Shown here in pieces: positions 11,876 to 21,615 of a stretch of 64,000 bases of DNA. The notes beneath the pieces were generated by a model. The model was given only the letters and a program-made list of their open reading frames with translations. It was not told the origin of the DNA and did no database searches. This DNA comes from Catenovulum agarivorans DS-2. GTDB taxonomy: Bacteria > Pseudomonadota > Gammaproteobacteria > Enterobacterales > Alteromonadaceae. The stretch spans positions 24,100 to 88,099 of the forward strand of contig NZ_ARZY01000021.1 of NCBI RefSeq assembly GCF_000568405.1. Direction: 5' to 3'. Position 1 is the first letter of the stretch; every line of letters begins with the position of its first letter. Position numbers and translations under genes: made by a program.

Positions 11876-13177
11876 TTATTGTTTTAGTGCGTCAAGTCGA
11901 ACGGCTACCGCATTTTTATGCGCATCTAAGCTTTCTGCTTCGGCTAATGCCATAATGGCAGGGCCAATTGCTTGAATGCCTTGTGCGGTTAATTCTTGCA
12001 CAGTGTAGCGTTTACCAAAGTCTGCCAAACTTAAACTGCTGTAGGTTTTGGTATAACCATACGTTGGTAATACGTGATTTGTACCACTGGCGTAGTCGCC
12101 TGCTGATTCTGGTGAATATGCACCAAGGAATATTGACCCTGCGTTTTCTAATTTTGGCAAAATGCCACGTGGGTCTTTGGTTTGAACAATTAAATGCTCA
12201 GGTGCGTATTCATTACTTACTTGAATAGATTGCTCAAGCGAATCTGTCACTATAGTGCGGCTGTGTGATAACGCAGCTGCGGCAATATCTTCACGTGGCA
12301 ATACTGCAAGTTGTTTAAACACCGCTTTTTCACAAGCTTTTGCCATGTTTTCACAATTGGTCAATAAAATTACTTGTGAGTCTTTACCATGCTCAGCTTG
12401 AGACAACAAATCAGCTGCAACAAATTCTGGGTTGGCGCTACTATCTGCGATCACTAATACTTCGCTTGGGCCTGCGGGCATGTCAATTGCGGCACCTAAA
12501 TGGTCTTGGCTAACTTGCTGTTTCGCTTCAGTGACAAAACTATTGCCAGGGCCAAATATTTTATTCACTTTTTTGATGCTTTCAGTGCCGTAGGCGAGTG
12601 CAGCGATTGCTTGGGCGCCACCTGCTAAATATAACTCATCAACTCCACATATTTTTGCAGCGTAGCGTATTTCAGCTTTTACCGTACCGTCTTTTCCCGG
12701 AGGCGTAGCCAATACTAAACGCTTACAACCAGCTATACGAGCAGGTGTTGCCAACATTAAAACCGTTGAAGGCAAGGGCGCAGTGCCACCAGGAATATAT
12801 AGCCCAACAGCTTCGATTGGTTGAGTATGCAATTCACATACAACGCCTGGGGTTGTTTCAACTGTGATAACTTCCGCTTTCTGCGCAACGTGAAACTTAT
12901 GTATTTGCTGATGTGCCAGCTCAATCGCACTTTTGACTTCTGCGGATAGTTCGTTTTCAGATGCGTCGATATCGGCTTGTGATACGCGCAATGAATCTAG
13001 CTTTAAGCCGTCAAATTTTTCGGTTAAGTCAAATAAAGCTTTGTCACCATGTTCACGAACCTGAGCAATGATGTCTTGTACAAGCGTTTTTAGTTTTGCG
13101 CTGTCACCCAATGCAGGGCGAGCTAATACTTGTTGTTGCTCTTGTTGGCTTAATTCGTTCCAAACTAAGGTTTTCAT
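11876..13177 (-). CDS. hisD: Histidinol dehydrogenase
   Basis: A zinc-dependent, NAD-linked enzyme of 433 residues that oxidises L-histidinol to histidine in two steps. It shows the family signature around [14 protein letters not shown], the glycine-rich [14 protein letters not shown], and the catalytic His region PEHLIVQ with GTNHVLPT. Second gene of the operon, 28 bp after the HisG-like gene. Confidence 0.98.
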   Translation of the reverse strand: MKTLVWNELSQQEQQQVLARPALGDSAKLKTLVQDIIAQVREHGDKALFDLTEKFDGLKLDSLRVSQADIDASENELSAEVKSAIELAHQQIHKFHVAQKAEVITVETTPGVVCELHTQPIEAVGLYIPGGTAPLPSTVLMLATPARIAGCKRLVLATPPGKDGTVKAEIRYAAKICGVDELYLAGGAQAIAALAYGTESIKKVNKIFGPGNSFVTEAKQQVSQDHLGAAIDMPAGPSEVLVIADSSANPEFVAADLLSQAEHGKDSQVILLTNCENMAKACEKAVFKQLAVLPREDIAAAALSHSRTIVTDSLEQSIQVSNEYAPEHLIVQTKDPRGILPKLENAGSIFLGAYSPESAGDYASGTNHVLPTYGYTKTYSSLSLADFGKRYTVQELTAQGIQAIGPAIMALAEAESLDAHKNAVAVRLDALKQ

Positions 13178-13205
13178 GCTTTAACTCCGAAAATATAGCC
13201 GAGTT

Positions 13206-14393
13206 TTATATGCGGCCATTTAATACTTGATTATATACTTCTTGCAATTCTGCTAACGAATTATCGACAAACCTAAATGCGTCATCGCGTTTGTAGCTGT
13301 CGGATGGCGTCCAATATCGAGTTTTTAAACTATATGGACGCAAACCGCGTAATGCATCTTGTTGACTACAAAAGATATCTAGAATGTCTGGTTTATTGAT
13401 CCAATTATCACCAAGGTTTTCTTGCAGTGCGTGATACCAATAAGCAAATTGGACTAGTCGCTCCTGCTCAAAATAGCCGACTGGGGTTAACTCATCGAGT
13501 AACTGAATTAAGCCTTCATCACTTTTCTTATTATATTTGTAGTAGTCAACAACATATAAACTTTCAGATAAGAATAGTGGTGCACCTAATAAAACTAGGT
13601 TTTTGCGGCGTAGCGTCGAACCCGTTTGCACTATTTCTAAACCGACATCACCAGTATTACTGTCGTTAACGGCATCTTCTACATCATGCACTGGCTCTAT
13701 ATTCAGCTTTGGGTACGATTTATGTACTTTTTCAGCATACCGACCTTTTACAAACACACGGTTTTTGTGGTGTTCTAAGTGTTGTAAGTAGTCTTTTGGA
13801 TAACCAGTTCCGACATCGTCTTTTGGTCGTTGTTTAGCAATTAAGAAAAAGCCGACCATATCTTGCACGTCACGTGAAACAACATCGTTGTAGCGGGTTA
13901 ACATTGCAGAGCCGGCAATTCTAACCTTGTGCTCTTTTTTGAGGTTGTAATTGTACATCCCCCATTTGGTCGCTGATGCATTCAGTGAATTGTGCGTAAC
14001 TGCGAGTAATTCATCTAAACCTGCCACGGCAATATCTGCTTCACCTAAACCAACCAAAGAAGAACAATTGTGTGGTTCGTCGCCTTCAACCCGTACCTTA
14101 AGGTCGTTTACTTGAATATCTGCACCTAAAAAGCCAACACGGTAAGGTCTTTCTTCACGCTTGCGGTCGATAAACAAGCCTAAATGATTGGCTATTTGTT
14201 GGCCTTGCAACTCATCTAAATAAGTTTTTGCTTGTGCGTAGTCAGGACTTTTACGCTTTTTGCCACCTTTAACTGCGCTAATTAATTCGTTTGGGGCGGT
14301 TAAACCTGTCGCTTGGTTGCCGATTTTTTTTATAAAATTTTCAAAAGTACGACCACTTCTTGGTATAGCCATAACAGCGTCGTAAATTGACAT
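13206..14393 (-). CDS. Divergent HisG-like ATP phosphoribosyltransferase candidate
   Basis: A 395-residue protein in the hisG position, first gene of the operon and directly behind the attenuator. Similarity to HisG is limited but placed correctly. MAIPRSGRTFE matches the N-terminal xxxPKSGR region, GEADIAVAGLDELL matches the DLGIxGxDxL region, and LEIVQTGSTLRRK matches the PRPP-binding loop (D-x-V-x-T-G-x-T-L). It is about 100 residues longer than the 299-residue long-form HisG. There is an insertion around 185-230, and the last ~100 residues do not resemble the usual regulatory ACT-like domain. No hisZ is adjacent. The role as the committing enzyme of histidine synthesis is inferred from position plus these motifs. 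The start ATG at 14393 has an AAAAGGA site. Confidence 0.72.
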   Translation of the reverse strand: MSIYDAVMAIPRSGRTFENFIKKIGNQATGLTAPNELISAVKGGKKRKSPDYAQAKTYLDELQGQQIANHLGLFIDRKREERPYRVGFLGADIQVNDLKVRVEGDEPHNCSSLVGLGEADIAVAGLDELLAVTHNSLNASATKWGMYNYNLKKEHKVRIAGSAMLTRYNDVVSRDVQDMVGFFLIAKQRPKDDVGTGYPKDYLQHLEHHKNRVFVKGRYAEKVHKSYPKLNIEPVHDVEDAVNDSNTGDVGLEIVQTGSTLRRKNLVLLGAPLFLSESLYVVDYYKYNKKSDEGLIQLLDELTPVGYFEQERLVQFAYWYHALQENLGDNWINKPDILDIFCSQQDALRGLRPYSLKTRYWTPSDSYKRDDAFRFVDNSLAELQEVYNQVLNGRI

Positions 14394-14500
14394 CTGCGCG
14401 TATCCTTTTGGGTAAATTTAATTAATGTGCTACTGCTTTATTGTATAGCGCTCAATTCGGGGCGGCTAATTATAAGGTATTTTTGCGGCCTTATAAAAGC

Positions 14501-14580
14501 AAAAACCCCCGAAAGACTCCTTTCGGGGGTAATATTTTCCAATCCGAAAGGCAAATCTTAGCCTTCGGGTACACCAAAGG
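14501..14580 (-). promoter_or_regulatory. his operon attenuator: competing hairpins and terminator
   Basis: Read on the minus strand, the segments after the leader stop codon are CCTTTGG, CCGAAGGC, GCCTTTCGG, CCCCCGAAAGG and CTTTCGGGGG followed by five T residues. CCGAAGGC can pair with GCCTTTCGG, GCCTTTCGG can pair with CCGAAAGG (antiterminator), or CCCCCGAAAG can pair with CTTTCGGGGG (terminator, 14506-14529). This mutually exclusive set is the classical amino-acid attenuation design: ribosome stalling at His codons would favour the antiterminator. The pairing is read directly; the function is inference from known his operons. Confidence 0.8.
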
Positions 14581-14628
14581 CTAACTCAAATCATGAAGTC
14601 CATGTAAACAATGGTTAAAAAATAACAT
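14581..14628 (-). CDS. hisL: his operon leader peptide (15 residues, three His)
   Basis: A short frame with ATG at 14628 and stop TAG at 14581-14583 encodes MLFFNHCLHGLHDLS. Three CAT codons occur at positions 6, 9 and 12, spaced every third residue instead of the uninterrupted His run of E. coli HisL. An AAGGCGAG ribosome site sits just upstream. The peptide ends right where the attenuator hairpins begin, which is the expected geometry for stalled-ribosome control. The name is assigned by position and composition. Confidence 0.72.
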   Translation of the reverse strand: MLFFNHCLHGLHDLS

Positions 14629-14696
14629 ACTCGCCTTGGTGTATATAAATCGATAATTGCGATTAAAGTAACTGATTCATTTATTTAAATCAAGCA

Positions 14697-16046
14697 TCAG
14701 CTAATATTATCTAATTCGATAGGTAACCTGATATAGGCTTCAAAACCGCTGTGTTTTTGTGAATTAATGACGATCTCGCCACCCAGCTTTTCCACCATGT
14801 TTTTGCAAATTGCCATACCAAGTCCTGTATTACCATTTTCTCTATTTGTGGTGTAGTAGGGGGTAAACAGTTTTTCTAGTTGCTCAGCCGTCACGCCAAC
14901 TCCATTATCGGCGTATATTATCAGTACACTTGGATCGCCCGTGGTATAATCAAAAGTTGATATTTTAATGGTTCCCGTGTCTAGGTCTGTAAATGCGTGG
15001 GTTAAGCTGTTATTAATCAAATTAATCAGTATTTGGCTCAATGGACCCGGGTAAGAGTACATTTCGATTGTTTCAGACGTGTTGAGTTCGATTGTATGCG
15101 GTGAGTTTTTGAGTTTTGGGCGTAGTGTATTGAGCGTGTCGTTAATCAACACATTTAAGTTGAAATGACGCTGTTGTTCACTGGTTTGGTCTGCGGTTAT
15201 TTGTTTAAAACTTTGAATTAAATCGGCCGCTCTTTCGATATTTTGCTGCATTAACTTTAATGTGTTGGATGTTTCATCTTGGTATTTTTCTAGGGCTTTT
15301 TTCGATAGTGTGTTTGATGAAATCTTATTATTAATGCTAAGCATGGCTTCTTGCATATGACTGGTCGCCGTTACACATATACCAATTGGTGTGTTTATTT
15401 CATGGGCAAATTCAGGCACTCTTTCTGCTATGTCGACCATCTGTCTGTGTGCAAGCAACTCTTCTTGATAGGTTGCTACTTCGCTTAATGCGTCTTGGGT
15501 TAAATCTGAGGTTTGATCAAGTTCAGATTGTGTTTCTATTAGTTTAGATTGGCTTTGTGCTAGTTCGTTTTTAGTCGCGACTAGGTTTTCAATATTCTGT
15601 AGTAATCCGTACATATAAATGTCATTGCGGCTATTGTCTAAACATTGGCCTTTTAGCTGGACCCATCTAAATGAGCCTTTGCCTGTCATTAACCTGAATT
15701 CTGCTGTAAATGCTTGGTTGCGATTGTTTAAAAAGTCTTTGAATTTCTCTCTAACTTTTTCTATGTCGTCGCGATGAAGCCAAGTTTGTAGATGTTGAGG
15801 GTTATCCCAATCTAATAGGGTAATTTCAGTTAGTTCGAGTGTATTGGGGTGGTAATAATATAGGTATTGAGTTTTAAGATTTAGAATCCAAATCTGACCA
15901 TCATCTTGACTGAGTGTTTGTAATAGGCTTTGGGTAAGCTTTTCAAATTGCTTTAAAGGTTTAATCCGAACATGCCAAACTAACCAATTTGCTATAACAA
16001 AAAGGAACACAATCAACGCGACAACGAGCATGATTGACCAAGGCAT
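14697..16046 (-). CDS. Orphan PAS-containing sensor histidine kinase
   Basis: A 449-residue protein with one N-terminal membrane span (about 4-24), a PAS/PAC-type sensor (about 50-155; FRWVQLKGQ is typical of the PAC end), a Gln/Glu-rich coiled coil (155-205), the phospho-acceptor His215 in EFAHEINTPIG, and an ATPase domain. The ATPase motifs are the N box LINLINNSLTHAF, G1 DNGVGV and G2 GNTGLGMAICK. HEINTP-type kinases form a recognised group. No response regulator gene is adjacent, so its partner is elsewhere. The gene ends about 70 bp before the his leader on the same strand. Confidence 0.9.
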   Translation of the reverse strand: MPWSIMLVVALIVFLFVIANWLVWHVRIKPLKQFEKLTQSLLQTLSQDDGQIWILNLKTQYLYYYHPNTLELTEITLLDWDNPQHLQTWLHRDDIEKVREKFKDFLNNRNQAFTAEFRLMTGKGSFRWVQLKGQCLDNSRNDIYMYGLLQNIENLVATKNELAQSQSKLIETQSELDQTSDLTQDALSEVATYQEELLAHRQMVDIAERVPEFAHEINTPIGICVTATSHMQEAMLSINNKISSNTLSKKALEKYQDETSNTLKLMQQNIERAADLIQSFKQITADQTSEQQRHFNLNVLINDTLNTLRPKLKNSPHTIELNTSETIEMYSYPGPLSQILINLINNSLTHAFTDLDTGTIKISTFDYTTGDPSVLIIYADNGVGVTAEQLEKLFTPYYTTNRENGNTGLGMAICKNMVEKLGGEIVINSQKHSGFEAYIRLPIELDNIS

Positions 16047-16131
16047 ATCAACTGTCTTATTTGGTTAACATAATGTTACAGTGTAGACAGTGTATATGCA
16101 TTTAGGCAAGTTTTGTCAGGTTGTTTTTATG

Positions 16132-17358
16132 CTAATTTGGAGCTGGGCTGAGTTGCTTAATTACCTTGATGCGCTCATCATAGATTTTTTGTTTTATTTG
16201 CAAGCCTTTATAGCCCTGTTGCAAGAATGGCTGCGCTTTTATCGACAAACACGCGTCAGCAATTTTTCTCACATGCTCAAATTGGGGATAATCTCTATTT
16301 TCAAAATCTTTTCTGCCTTTAAAGTCGGCTAAACAACAAAGTAAAAATTGTTTGAATCTTTCAGGCTTGCGCCACAAGTCGGTTTTATCAAACATTTTTA
16401 GATAGGTTGTTGATTTTAACTCGTATGCCTTATGGATATGACAATGAAATTCACTGGTAATGCAGGCTAAATCTCTAAAGTGATTAGGGATACGCAATCT
16501 ACTACAAACATCTTTAACGAGTTGAACACCAGCTTTTTCATGGCCGTGGTGACGAGGCCACATTTCAGGTGGGGTTAACCCTTTACCCAAATCATGACAT
16601 AAGGCTGCGAATCTAACTTCAGTTGATTCACTAAGCTTGCTTGCCTGTTCTACAACCATCATGCAATGAATACCCGTGTCGATTTCTGGATGCCATTTCT
16701 CAGGATTTGGGATCCCCCACAAACAATCTAACTCAGGCATAATTACTTTAAGTGCGCCAACTTGTTTGAGTATTTTGAAATAGATTTGCGGGGCACCAGT
16801 CATCAGTGCTTTTTCAGTTTCAAGCCAAATTCGCTCGGGTTGCAAATGATTAAGCTCGCCGTGGTTAACCATTTGCTGCATTAATTCAATGGTTTCTGCT
16901 GCAATGGTGAAACCAAGAGAATGATACCTAGCGGCAAACCGTGCAACTCGCAGTACTCTTAATGGGTCTTCAACAAAAGCTGGTGACACATGGCGCAACA
17001 ATTTGGCTTGGATATCGGCCAGGCCATTGTGGGGGTCAATTAATTGGCCGTTATCATCTTCTGCTATTGCATTAATGGTTAAATCTCTGCGGATTAAATC
17101 TTGTTCCAAACTGACATCTGTGCCAAATTGGCATTCAAACCCAGTGTAACCGCCAGCAATTTTTCTTTCTGTTCTTGCCAATGCGTATTCTTGTTTGCTT
17201 TTAGGGTGCAAAAAAACCGGAAAATCTTTTCCAACTTGCTGGTAACCTAAATCAAGCATTTGTTTTGGGGTTGCGCCAACAACCACCCAGTCTTTATCTT
17301 TTACTTTTAAATTTAAAAGTTTATCTCTTACTGCGCCACCAACTAAATAGACTTGCAT
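16132..17358 (-). CDS. cca: CCA-adding tRNA nucleotidyltransferase
   Basis: The enzyme adds and repairs the 3'-terminal CCA of tRNAs without a template. The class II nucleotidyltransferase core is clear: YLVGGAVRD, VVVGATP, RRDLTINAIA and EDPLRVLRVARFAAR. A C-terminal HD domain (HDLGKG, HHGHE) matches the multifunctional gammaproteobacterial enzyme with phosphatase/phosphodiesterase activity. The ATG at 17358 follows an AGAGGTG ribosome site, so I prefer it to the GTG two codons upstream. At about 408 residues the length is normal. It is divergently arranged with gspA. Confidence 0.97.
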   Translation of the reverse strand: MQVYLVGGAVRDKLLNLKVKDKDWVVVGATPKQMLDLGYQQVGKDFPVFLHPKSKQEYALARTERKIAGGYTGFECQFGTDVSLEQDLIRRDLTINAIAEDDNGQLIDPHNGLADIQAKLLRHVSPAFVEDPLRVLRVARFAARYHSLGFTIAAETIELMQQMVNHGELNHLQPERIWLETEKALMTGAPQIYFKILKQVGALKVIMPELDCLWGIPNPEKWHPEIDTGIHCMMVVEQASKLSESTEVRFAALCHDLGKGLTPPEMWPRHHGHEKAGVQLVKDVCSRLRIPNHFRDLACITSEFHCHIHKAYELKSTTYLKMFDKTDLWRKPERFKQFLLCCLADFKGRKDFENRDYPQFEHVRKIADACLSIKAQPFLQQGYKGLQIKQKIYDERIKVIKQLSPAPN

Positions 17359-17429
17359 TAACACCTCTTGGAATTTTCCCTTCGACCCACTACTATAACG
17401 CGTCTTGCATTTAAACAGTTTGGGGTATT

Positions 17430-19064
17430 ATGTATAAAGGATTTTTTGGTCTCAAGGAAATTCCATTTTCAATTGCGCCGAATCCAGAATATTTGTACAT
17501 GAGCGAACGCCACAAAGAGGCTCTTGCTCACTTATTATTTGGATTAAATGAAACTGGCGGTTTTGTACTGCTGACTGGCGAAGTTGGAACTGGCAAAACG
17601 ACCGTTTCTCGCTGTCTTTTGTCACAAATTCCAGACAACACTCAAATTGCATTTATTTTAAACCCAACACTGACTGAATGGGAGTTGCTCGCAACTACAT
17701 GTGATGAATTCAACATTCACTATAACCCTGATACAGCAACAATAAAAACGTTAACAGATGCGATTAAAAGTTTTTTGCAACAACAGCATGAATTAGATAA
17801 CAAATGTTTATTGATAATTGATGAAGCCCAACATTTAAAACCAGAAGTTTTAGAGCAGTTGCGCTTATTAACTAATTTGGAAACCAATACAAAAAAGCTC
17901 CTGCAAGTTATTTTAATTGGCCAACCCGAATTACAAACCCTGTTAAAGCGCCAAGAGTTACGTCAGTTAGCTCAACGAATTACCGCAAGATATCACTTAT
18001 TGCCGCTGACTGAATCGCAAATTGCATTTTATATCAATCATCGTATGAAAGTAGCGGGCTGTGATAAGCCTATTTTTACCAAGGCAGCAGTCACCAGTAT
18101 TTTTAAAATTAGCAAAGGCATACCGCGTATTATTAATTTATTGTGCGATCGAGCTTTGATGGGCGCATATGCAGCGAATAAATTGCAAGTAGATAAAGCA
18201 ATAGTATTGGCCGCTGCTAAAGAAGTTGGTGACTACGAAGTAGATGACTCGAATGCGTTTGTTGTGTGGGCAAAACGCAATTCTATTTATTTTGCTGTTG
18301 TTATTTTTGCGTTGATTGCCGCTGCTGCATATACCTACAATGTGCAAAGTTTTAAAGTGGGTACTACAGATGAACCTGAACTAGAGCCCCTAGTTATTTC
18401 CGAGAAACAGCAATATAGTCATATTGTTGAGCAAATTGCGCAAACGCAAGGTAGCTTAAATGCTCAGTTTTCTACTTTGGCCAAGCTATGGCAGTTGCCT
18501 GCAGACGGGCAAATGGCAATCGATAATACATCTTTTATACAAAAGCAGTGTTCAGAGTATCATAACTATCAATTGAGTTGTTCTAATTGGACAGGCCCCT
18601 TGGAGCAACTGCTGGCGTTAAATGTTCCTGCGGTGATCGAGTTGTATTTGCCCCAAGAAAATATTCGCTATGCTGTTTTAAAGGCTGTAGAAAGCGCTGA
18701 TATGGGCTGGCAAAGCAGTTCGTTTATTTTACAGGTAGATAACGCTGAAATTAAAGTTGATTACGCGCAATTAAGCAGTATGTGGCGTGGCCAGGCACTG
18801 TACATATGGCAGCCTCCATTTATCGACAGGGTCGCCAGCATTTCGGCTGATAGCCCACAAGCACACATTCAGTGGTTGGATAACCAGCTTAGTTTTATCC
18901 TTGGCAAACCAAGACGTTTGCTCGATTCTTTTGACGAAACTTTACTAAGCAAGTTGAATATTGTGCAAACCAACAATGGTTTAGCAACTAAGAGCTCAGC
19001 AGACTTGCCGATGCAAACATTCATTCAGCAAAATACCCTTAATCAAGTTGCTAAAGTTTATTAG
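17430..19064 (+). CDS. gspA: ExeA/GspA-like AAA ATPase of type II secretion
   Basis: A 544-residue protein whose N-terminal cytoplasmic ATPase (about 1-265) has Walker A GEVGTGKTT, Walker B LLIIDEAQH and the arginine-finger region RQLAQRITARY. A single membrane span follows (about 286-305). The periplasmic part is expected to hold a peptidoglycan-contacting domain, as in Aeromonas ExeA. ExeA with ExeB/GspB helps place the type II secretin through the cell wall. The gene starts MYKGFFGLKEIPFSIAPNP, typical of the family, and is followed 9 bp later by the gspB-like gene. No other secretion genes are in the window. Confidence 0.88.
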   Translation: MYKGFFGLKEIPFSIAPNPEYLYMSERHKEALAHLLFGLNETGGFVLLTGEVGTGKTTVSRCLLSQIPDNTQIAFILNPTLTEWELLATTCDEFNIHYNPDTATIKTLTDAIKSFLQQQHELDNKCLLIIDEAQHLKPEVLEQLRLLTNLETNTKKLLQVILIGQPELQTLLKRQELRQLAQRITARYHLLPLTESQIAFYINHRMKVAGCDKPIFTKAAVTSIFKISKGIPRIINLLCDRALMGAYAANKLQVDKAIVLAAAKEVGDYEVDDSNAFVVWAKRNSIYFAVVIFALIAAAAYTYNVQSFKVGTTDEPELEPLVISEKQQYSHIVEQIAQTQGSLNAQFSTLAKLWQLPADGQMAIDNTSFIQKQCSEYHNYQLSCSNWTGPLEQLLALNVPAVIELYLPQENIRYAVLKAVESADMGWQSSSFILQVDNAEIKVDYAQLSSMWRGQALYIWQPPFIDRVASISADSPQAHIQWLDNQLSFILGKPRRLLDSFDETLLSKLNIVQTNNGLATKSSADLPMQTFIQQNTLNQVAKVY

Positions 19065-19073
19065 GAATATTTT

Positions 19074-19895
19074 ATGTCGATACTTTTAGAGGCACAAAAA
19101 CGACAACAGCAAGACCCAAATTATCTTGCTGAAAATCTTTACGCTGAATCTGCCTCAGGTGAATCAAGCAATCGATTAGTATTGCTATTGCTGGTTGCTA
19201 TTTTGGTTGCGATGATTTTTGGCGCGTTCTTACTGCTGTTTAATCAACCAGAAAGCTTACCCACAGTGACGCAAGTCAAACCTGAACAACCACGAATAGA
19301 GAGTCAGACGCAAACTGTCATTAATCATGTTCGCCAACCCGTTTTATTAGGCGATATTAATTTAACCACAACAACCAAAGATAAAGCTCAAGTTAAACCT
19401 GAAGCGACGCCGCCAGTAAATGCTCCGCAACAAAACCGAGCACAAGTTGAAGCTGAAATCGACACAGATGTCGTGCAGCCAGTAGCACAACAAGCGAACG
19501 ATACACAAACAATAGCGCCGATAAAAACAGAGCAGCTACAAGAGATGGATATTGATCCGAGTCTTTTGGCTAAGTTTAACGCAGCAATAGAGCAAACGAT
19601 GGCTGGAAGCGCTGATTCAACTGCAAATACAGTGAGTCCAGCATTGTTTAAGGTAAAACCTTTAGTTGATTTCCCTGATGCTTTTCAAGCGCGTATTCCA
19701 GCATTAGATTTCCAAACGCACATATACTCATCTGAACCTGAGCAGCGTTGGGTTAAAGTCAATGGCAAAATTATTAGGGAGCAACAACAAATAGTTACAG
19801 GCGTAGTATTAGAAGAAATTAGTCAGCAACGCGTAATCATTAAAGCTCATGGTGAGCGGTTTAGCTTGCCAGCACTAACGAGCTGGCAATACTAA
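19074..19895 (+). CDS. gspB: GspB/ExeB-like type II secretion assembly protein
   Basis: A 273-residue inner-membrane protein: a short cytoplasmic N-terminus, one membrane span (about 34-56), a long Pro/Gln/Thr-rich periplasmic linker, and a C-terminal T2SSB-type domain (about 200-273). That domain carries the family pattern IPALDFQTHIYSSEPEQRWVKVNGK and a closing GERFSLPALTSWQY. It is 9 bp after gspA and co-transcribed. By analogy with ExeAB it couples the secretin to the cell wall; exported agarases elsewhere in the window may be cargo, which is inference. Confidence 0.87.
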   Translation: MSILLEAQKRQQQDPNYLAENLYAESASGESSNRLVLLLLVAILVAMIFGAFLLLFNQPESLPTVTQVKPEQPRIESQTQTVINHVRQPVLLGDINLTTTTKDKAQVKPEATPPVNAPQQNRAQVEAEIDTDVVQPVAQQANDTQTIAPIKTEQLQEMDIDPSLLAKFNAAIEQTMAGSADSTANTVSPALFKVKPLVDFPDAFQARIPALDFQTHIYSSEPEQRWVKVNGKIIREQQQIVTGVVLEEISQQRVIIKAHGERFSLPALTSWQY

Positions 19896-19927
19896 AATTG
19901 TACACGAAAGTTCAACACGGCCTAGTT

Positions 19928-20797
19928 TTATTTAATCAGTTCAGAGCGAATTTGTTCCAACCTTGCTTGTACTTTTAACTGATTTTTGGGGCCCATGCGG
20001 ATAAGCAGTTTTTGAATGCCTGACAATGATTCTAATTCTGGATCTGCAAATTTATACATGGCTGAAGGAGCAACCAGTTTAATTTCTTTTTCGATTACAG
20101 GGGTTGCCAAAGCAACATCTATTGCATCAATTAGTTTATTGACGAAGCCTTGATCTGTGTAGCCAATTTCTTGGTAAGCTTCATCTAATAGAGGTTGGTA
20201 CTTATTCATCATATCCAGCAATGTGTCAGTGCTTATCATACTGAATAGCGAGACATAAGGGTCATAACGTTTAAAAGAACTTGCATCTAAAGTATAAGTA
20301 TTGTCTTCACCAGCAACGACTTTGATATTGTCCGACGGCGCTGAAACTGGCGCATGGCTTTGCATCAAATCACCGTTTGCTGCGTTGTCGACAAAAACAA
20401 CAAACTTTCTGATCAAATCTTGGTTTACAAACAAGTTAGAAGCCTGCGTACCTGAATATACTTGTGACAAATCTGTTTGGACCAAGTTATCACTCATATT
20501 CAAATCAGGTAGCTCTGGTTTGGGCGGCTTCGCGGGTTCAGGCTCTGGGATGTCTGCAGTATCTGGAGGAGATACTTCAGCTACAGGCTCGATTGGTGCG
20601 ACTGGTTTTGCTGGTTGAACAACCGGAGGCGGTGTGTAAGTTGGTTTTGGCGTTTCGACTACGACAGGTGCCGGCTGAGGTTTTTCTTGCTCGTCGCCAG
20701 AAAAAGCAAGGTATCCGACACCGACAGCTAATATTGCTATGCCGGCGCCTACAAGGACGAGCGGGGTTGATGAATTCTTATTGATAGCTTCAGACAT
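19928..20797 (-). CDS. DUF3014-family membrane-anchored protein
   Basis: A 289-residue protein with one N-terminal membrane span (about 10-33), a Pro/Val/Glu-rich linker (about 37-95) and a globular C-terminal domain. That domain contains RKFVVFVDNAANGD, FKRYDPYVSLFSMI and a basic C-terminus. This arrangement fits the DUF3014 family, of unknown function. It is convergent with gspB, with 32 bp between the stops. The proline-rich linker explains long but non-coding frames on the opposite strand. Confidence 0.8.
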   Translation of the reverse strand: MSEAINKNSSTPLVLVGAGIAILAVGVGYLAFSGDEQEKPQPAPVVVETPKPTYTPPPVVQPAKPVAPIEPVAEVSPPDTADIPEPEPAKPPKPELPDLNMSDNLVQTDLSQVYSGTQASNLFVNQDLIRKFVVFVDNAANGDLMQSHAPVSAPSDNIKVVAGEDNTYTLDASSFKRYDPYVSLFSMISTDTLLDMMNKYQPLLDEAYQEIGYTDQGFVNKLIDAIDVALATPVIEKEIKLVAPSAMYKFADPELESLSGIQKLLIRMGPKNQLKVQARLEQIRSELIK

Positions 20798-20868
20798 GAA
20801 TGCCCCCTAAATAAAAAGAGTCTTAAAGATTAAGAACTTTACAGTGTAGTATAAGTTCCAATTTATTT

Positions 20869-21597
20869 TTACAGATATAATGGAGCCATTCGACGCCAAT
20901 AATATCCTCTGTGTGCCCGTTCTCCCCAAACATATAATTTATGCTCGATGTTTTGCTTGCGTAAAATATCACTCAGCGCGCGGTTATTATCATAAAAAGG
21001 GTCTTCTTCACCTATGACCAAGGTTATATCCATAGCTCTGAGTTGTTTGAGAATTTTTTTACATTGTAAGTTTGGTAAAAAGTGCGTCGGTGTATTGAAA
21101 TAAACGTCCTCGCTATAGTAACCATCAAATAAATCTTTAAAATATTCAACGTTTAAAGTTAAGTCGAACCTGCCACTAAATGCGACTAATTTATTAAATT
21201 TATTTGGATGGCGAAACGCAATATTAGCCGCATGGAAAGCGCCTAAGCTGCAACCATGCGATACCACAACGGGGTTTTTATTCTTCTTTTTCATAAAGGG
21301 CAATACTTCTTTGAGTATGTACTGCTCATATGCTAGATACCTTTGAATGCGTCCAGATGGATGTGCCCAAAAGCAATAAAATGATTCGCCATCAATACCA
21401 TCTACACAATATAGCTGTAATTTTCCTTGTTCTATTTTATCTGCCAGCTGTTTGGGCATGCGAAGATCTTCGTACTCAAAGAAGCGTCCACCTCGAGTTG
21501 GAAAAACCAAGACTTTCTCACCAGAGTGACCAAATACGAGCAACTCCATATCTCGGTCCAAGTTTTTACTCCACCACTTGTGGTACTCTCGATTCAT
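20869..21597 (-). CDS. Esterase-family alpha/beta hydrolase
   Basis: A 242-residue hydrolase. The start MNREYHKWWSKNLDRDMELLVFG is placed at the ATG at 21597; the TTG at 21615 abuts the upstream stop and has no ribosome site. The nucleophile Ser is in SHGCSLGAFHA (G-x-S-x-G); the late VIGEEDPFYDNN and WGERAHRGYYW should carry the catalytic Asp and His. It belongs to the esterase D / PHB-depolymerase-like family of small esterases. There is no signal peptide, so it is cytoplasmic. It follows the next hydrolase gene closely and is probably co-transcribed. The substrate is unknown. Confidence 0.85.
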   Translation of the reverse strand: MNREYHKWWSKNLDRDMELLVFGHSGEKVLVFPTRGGRFFEYEDLRMPKQLADKIEQGKLQLYCVDGIDGESFYCFWAHPSGRIQRYLAYEQYILKEVLPFMKKKNKNPVVVSHGCSLGAFHAANIAFRHPNKFNKLVAFSGRFDLTLNVEYFKDLFDGYYSEDVYFNTPTHFLPNLQCKKILKQLRAMDITLVIGEEDPFYDNNRALSDILRKQNIEHKLYVWGERAHRGYYWRRMAPLYL

Positions 21598-21615
21598 CTT
21601 CCTTTGTCCTAACAA

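Noticed and set aside
20301..20784. Two open frames on the plus strand
   Set aside because: They are antisense to the proline-rich linker of the DUF3014 protein, whose biased codons keep stops away.
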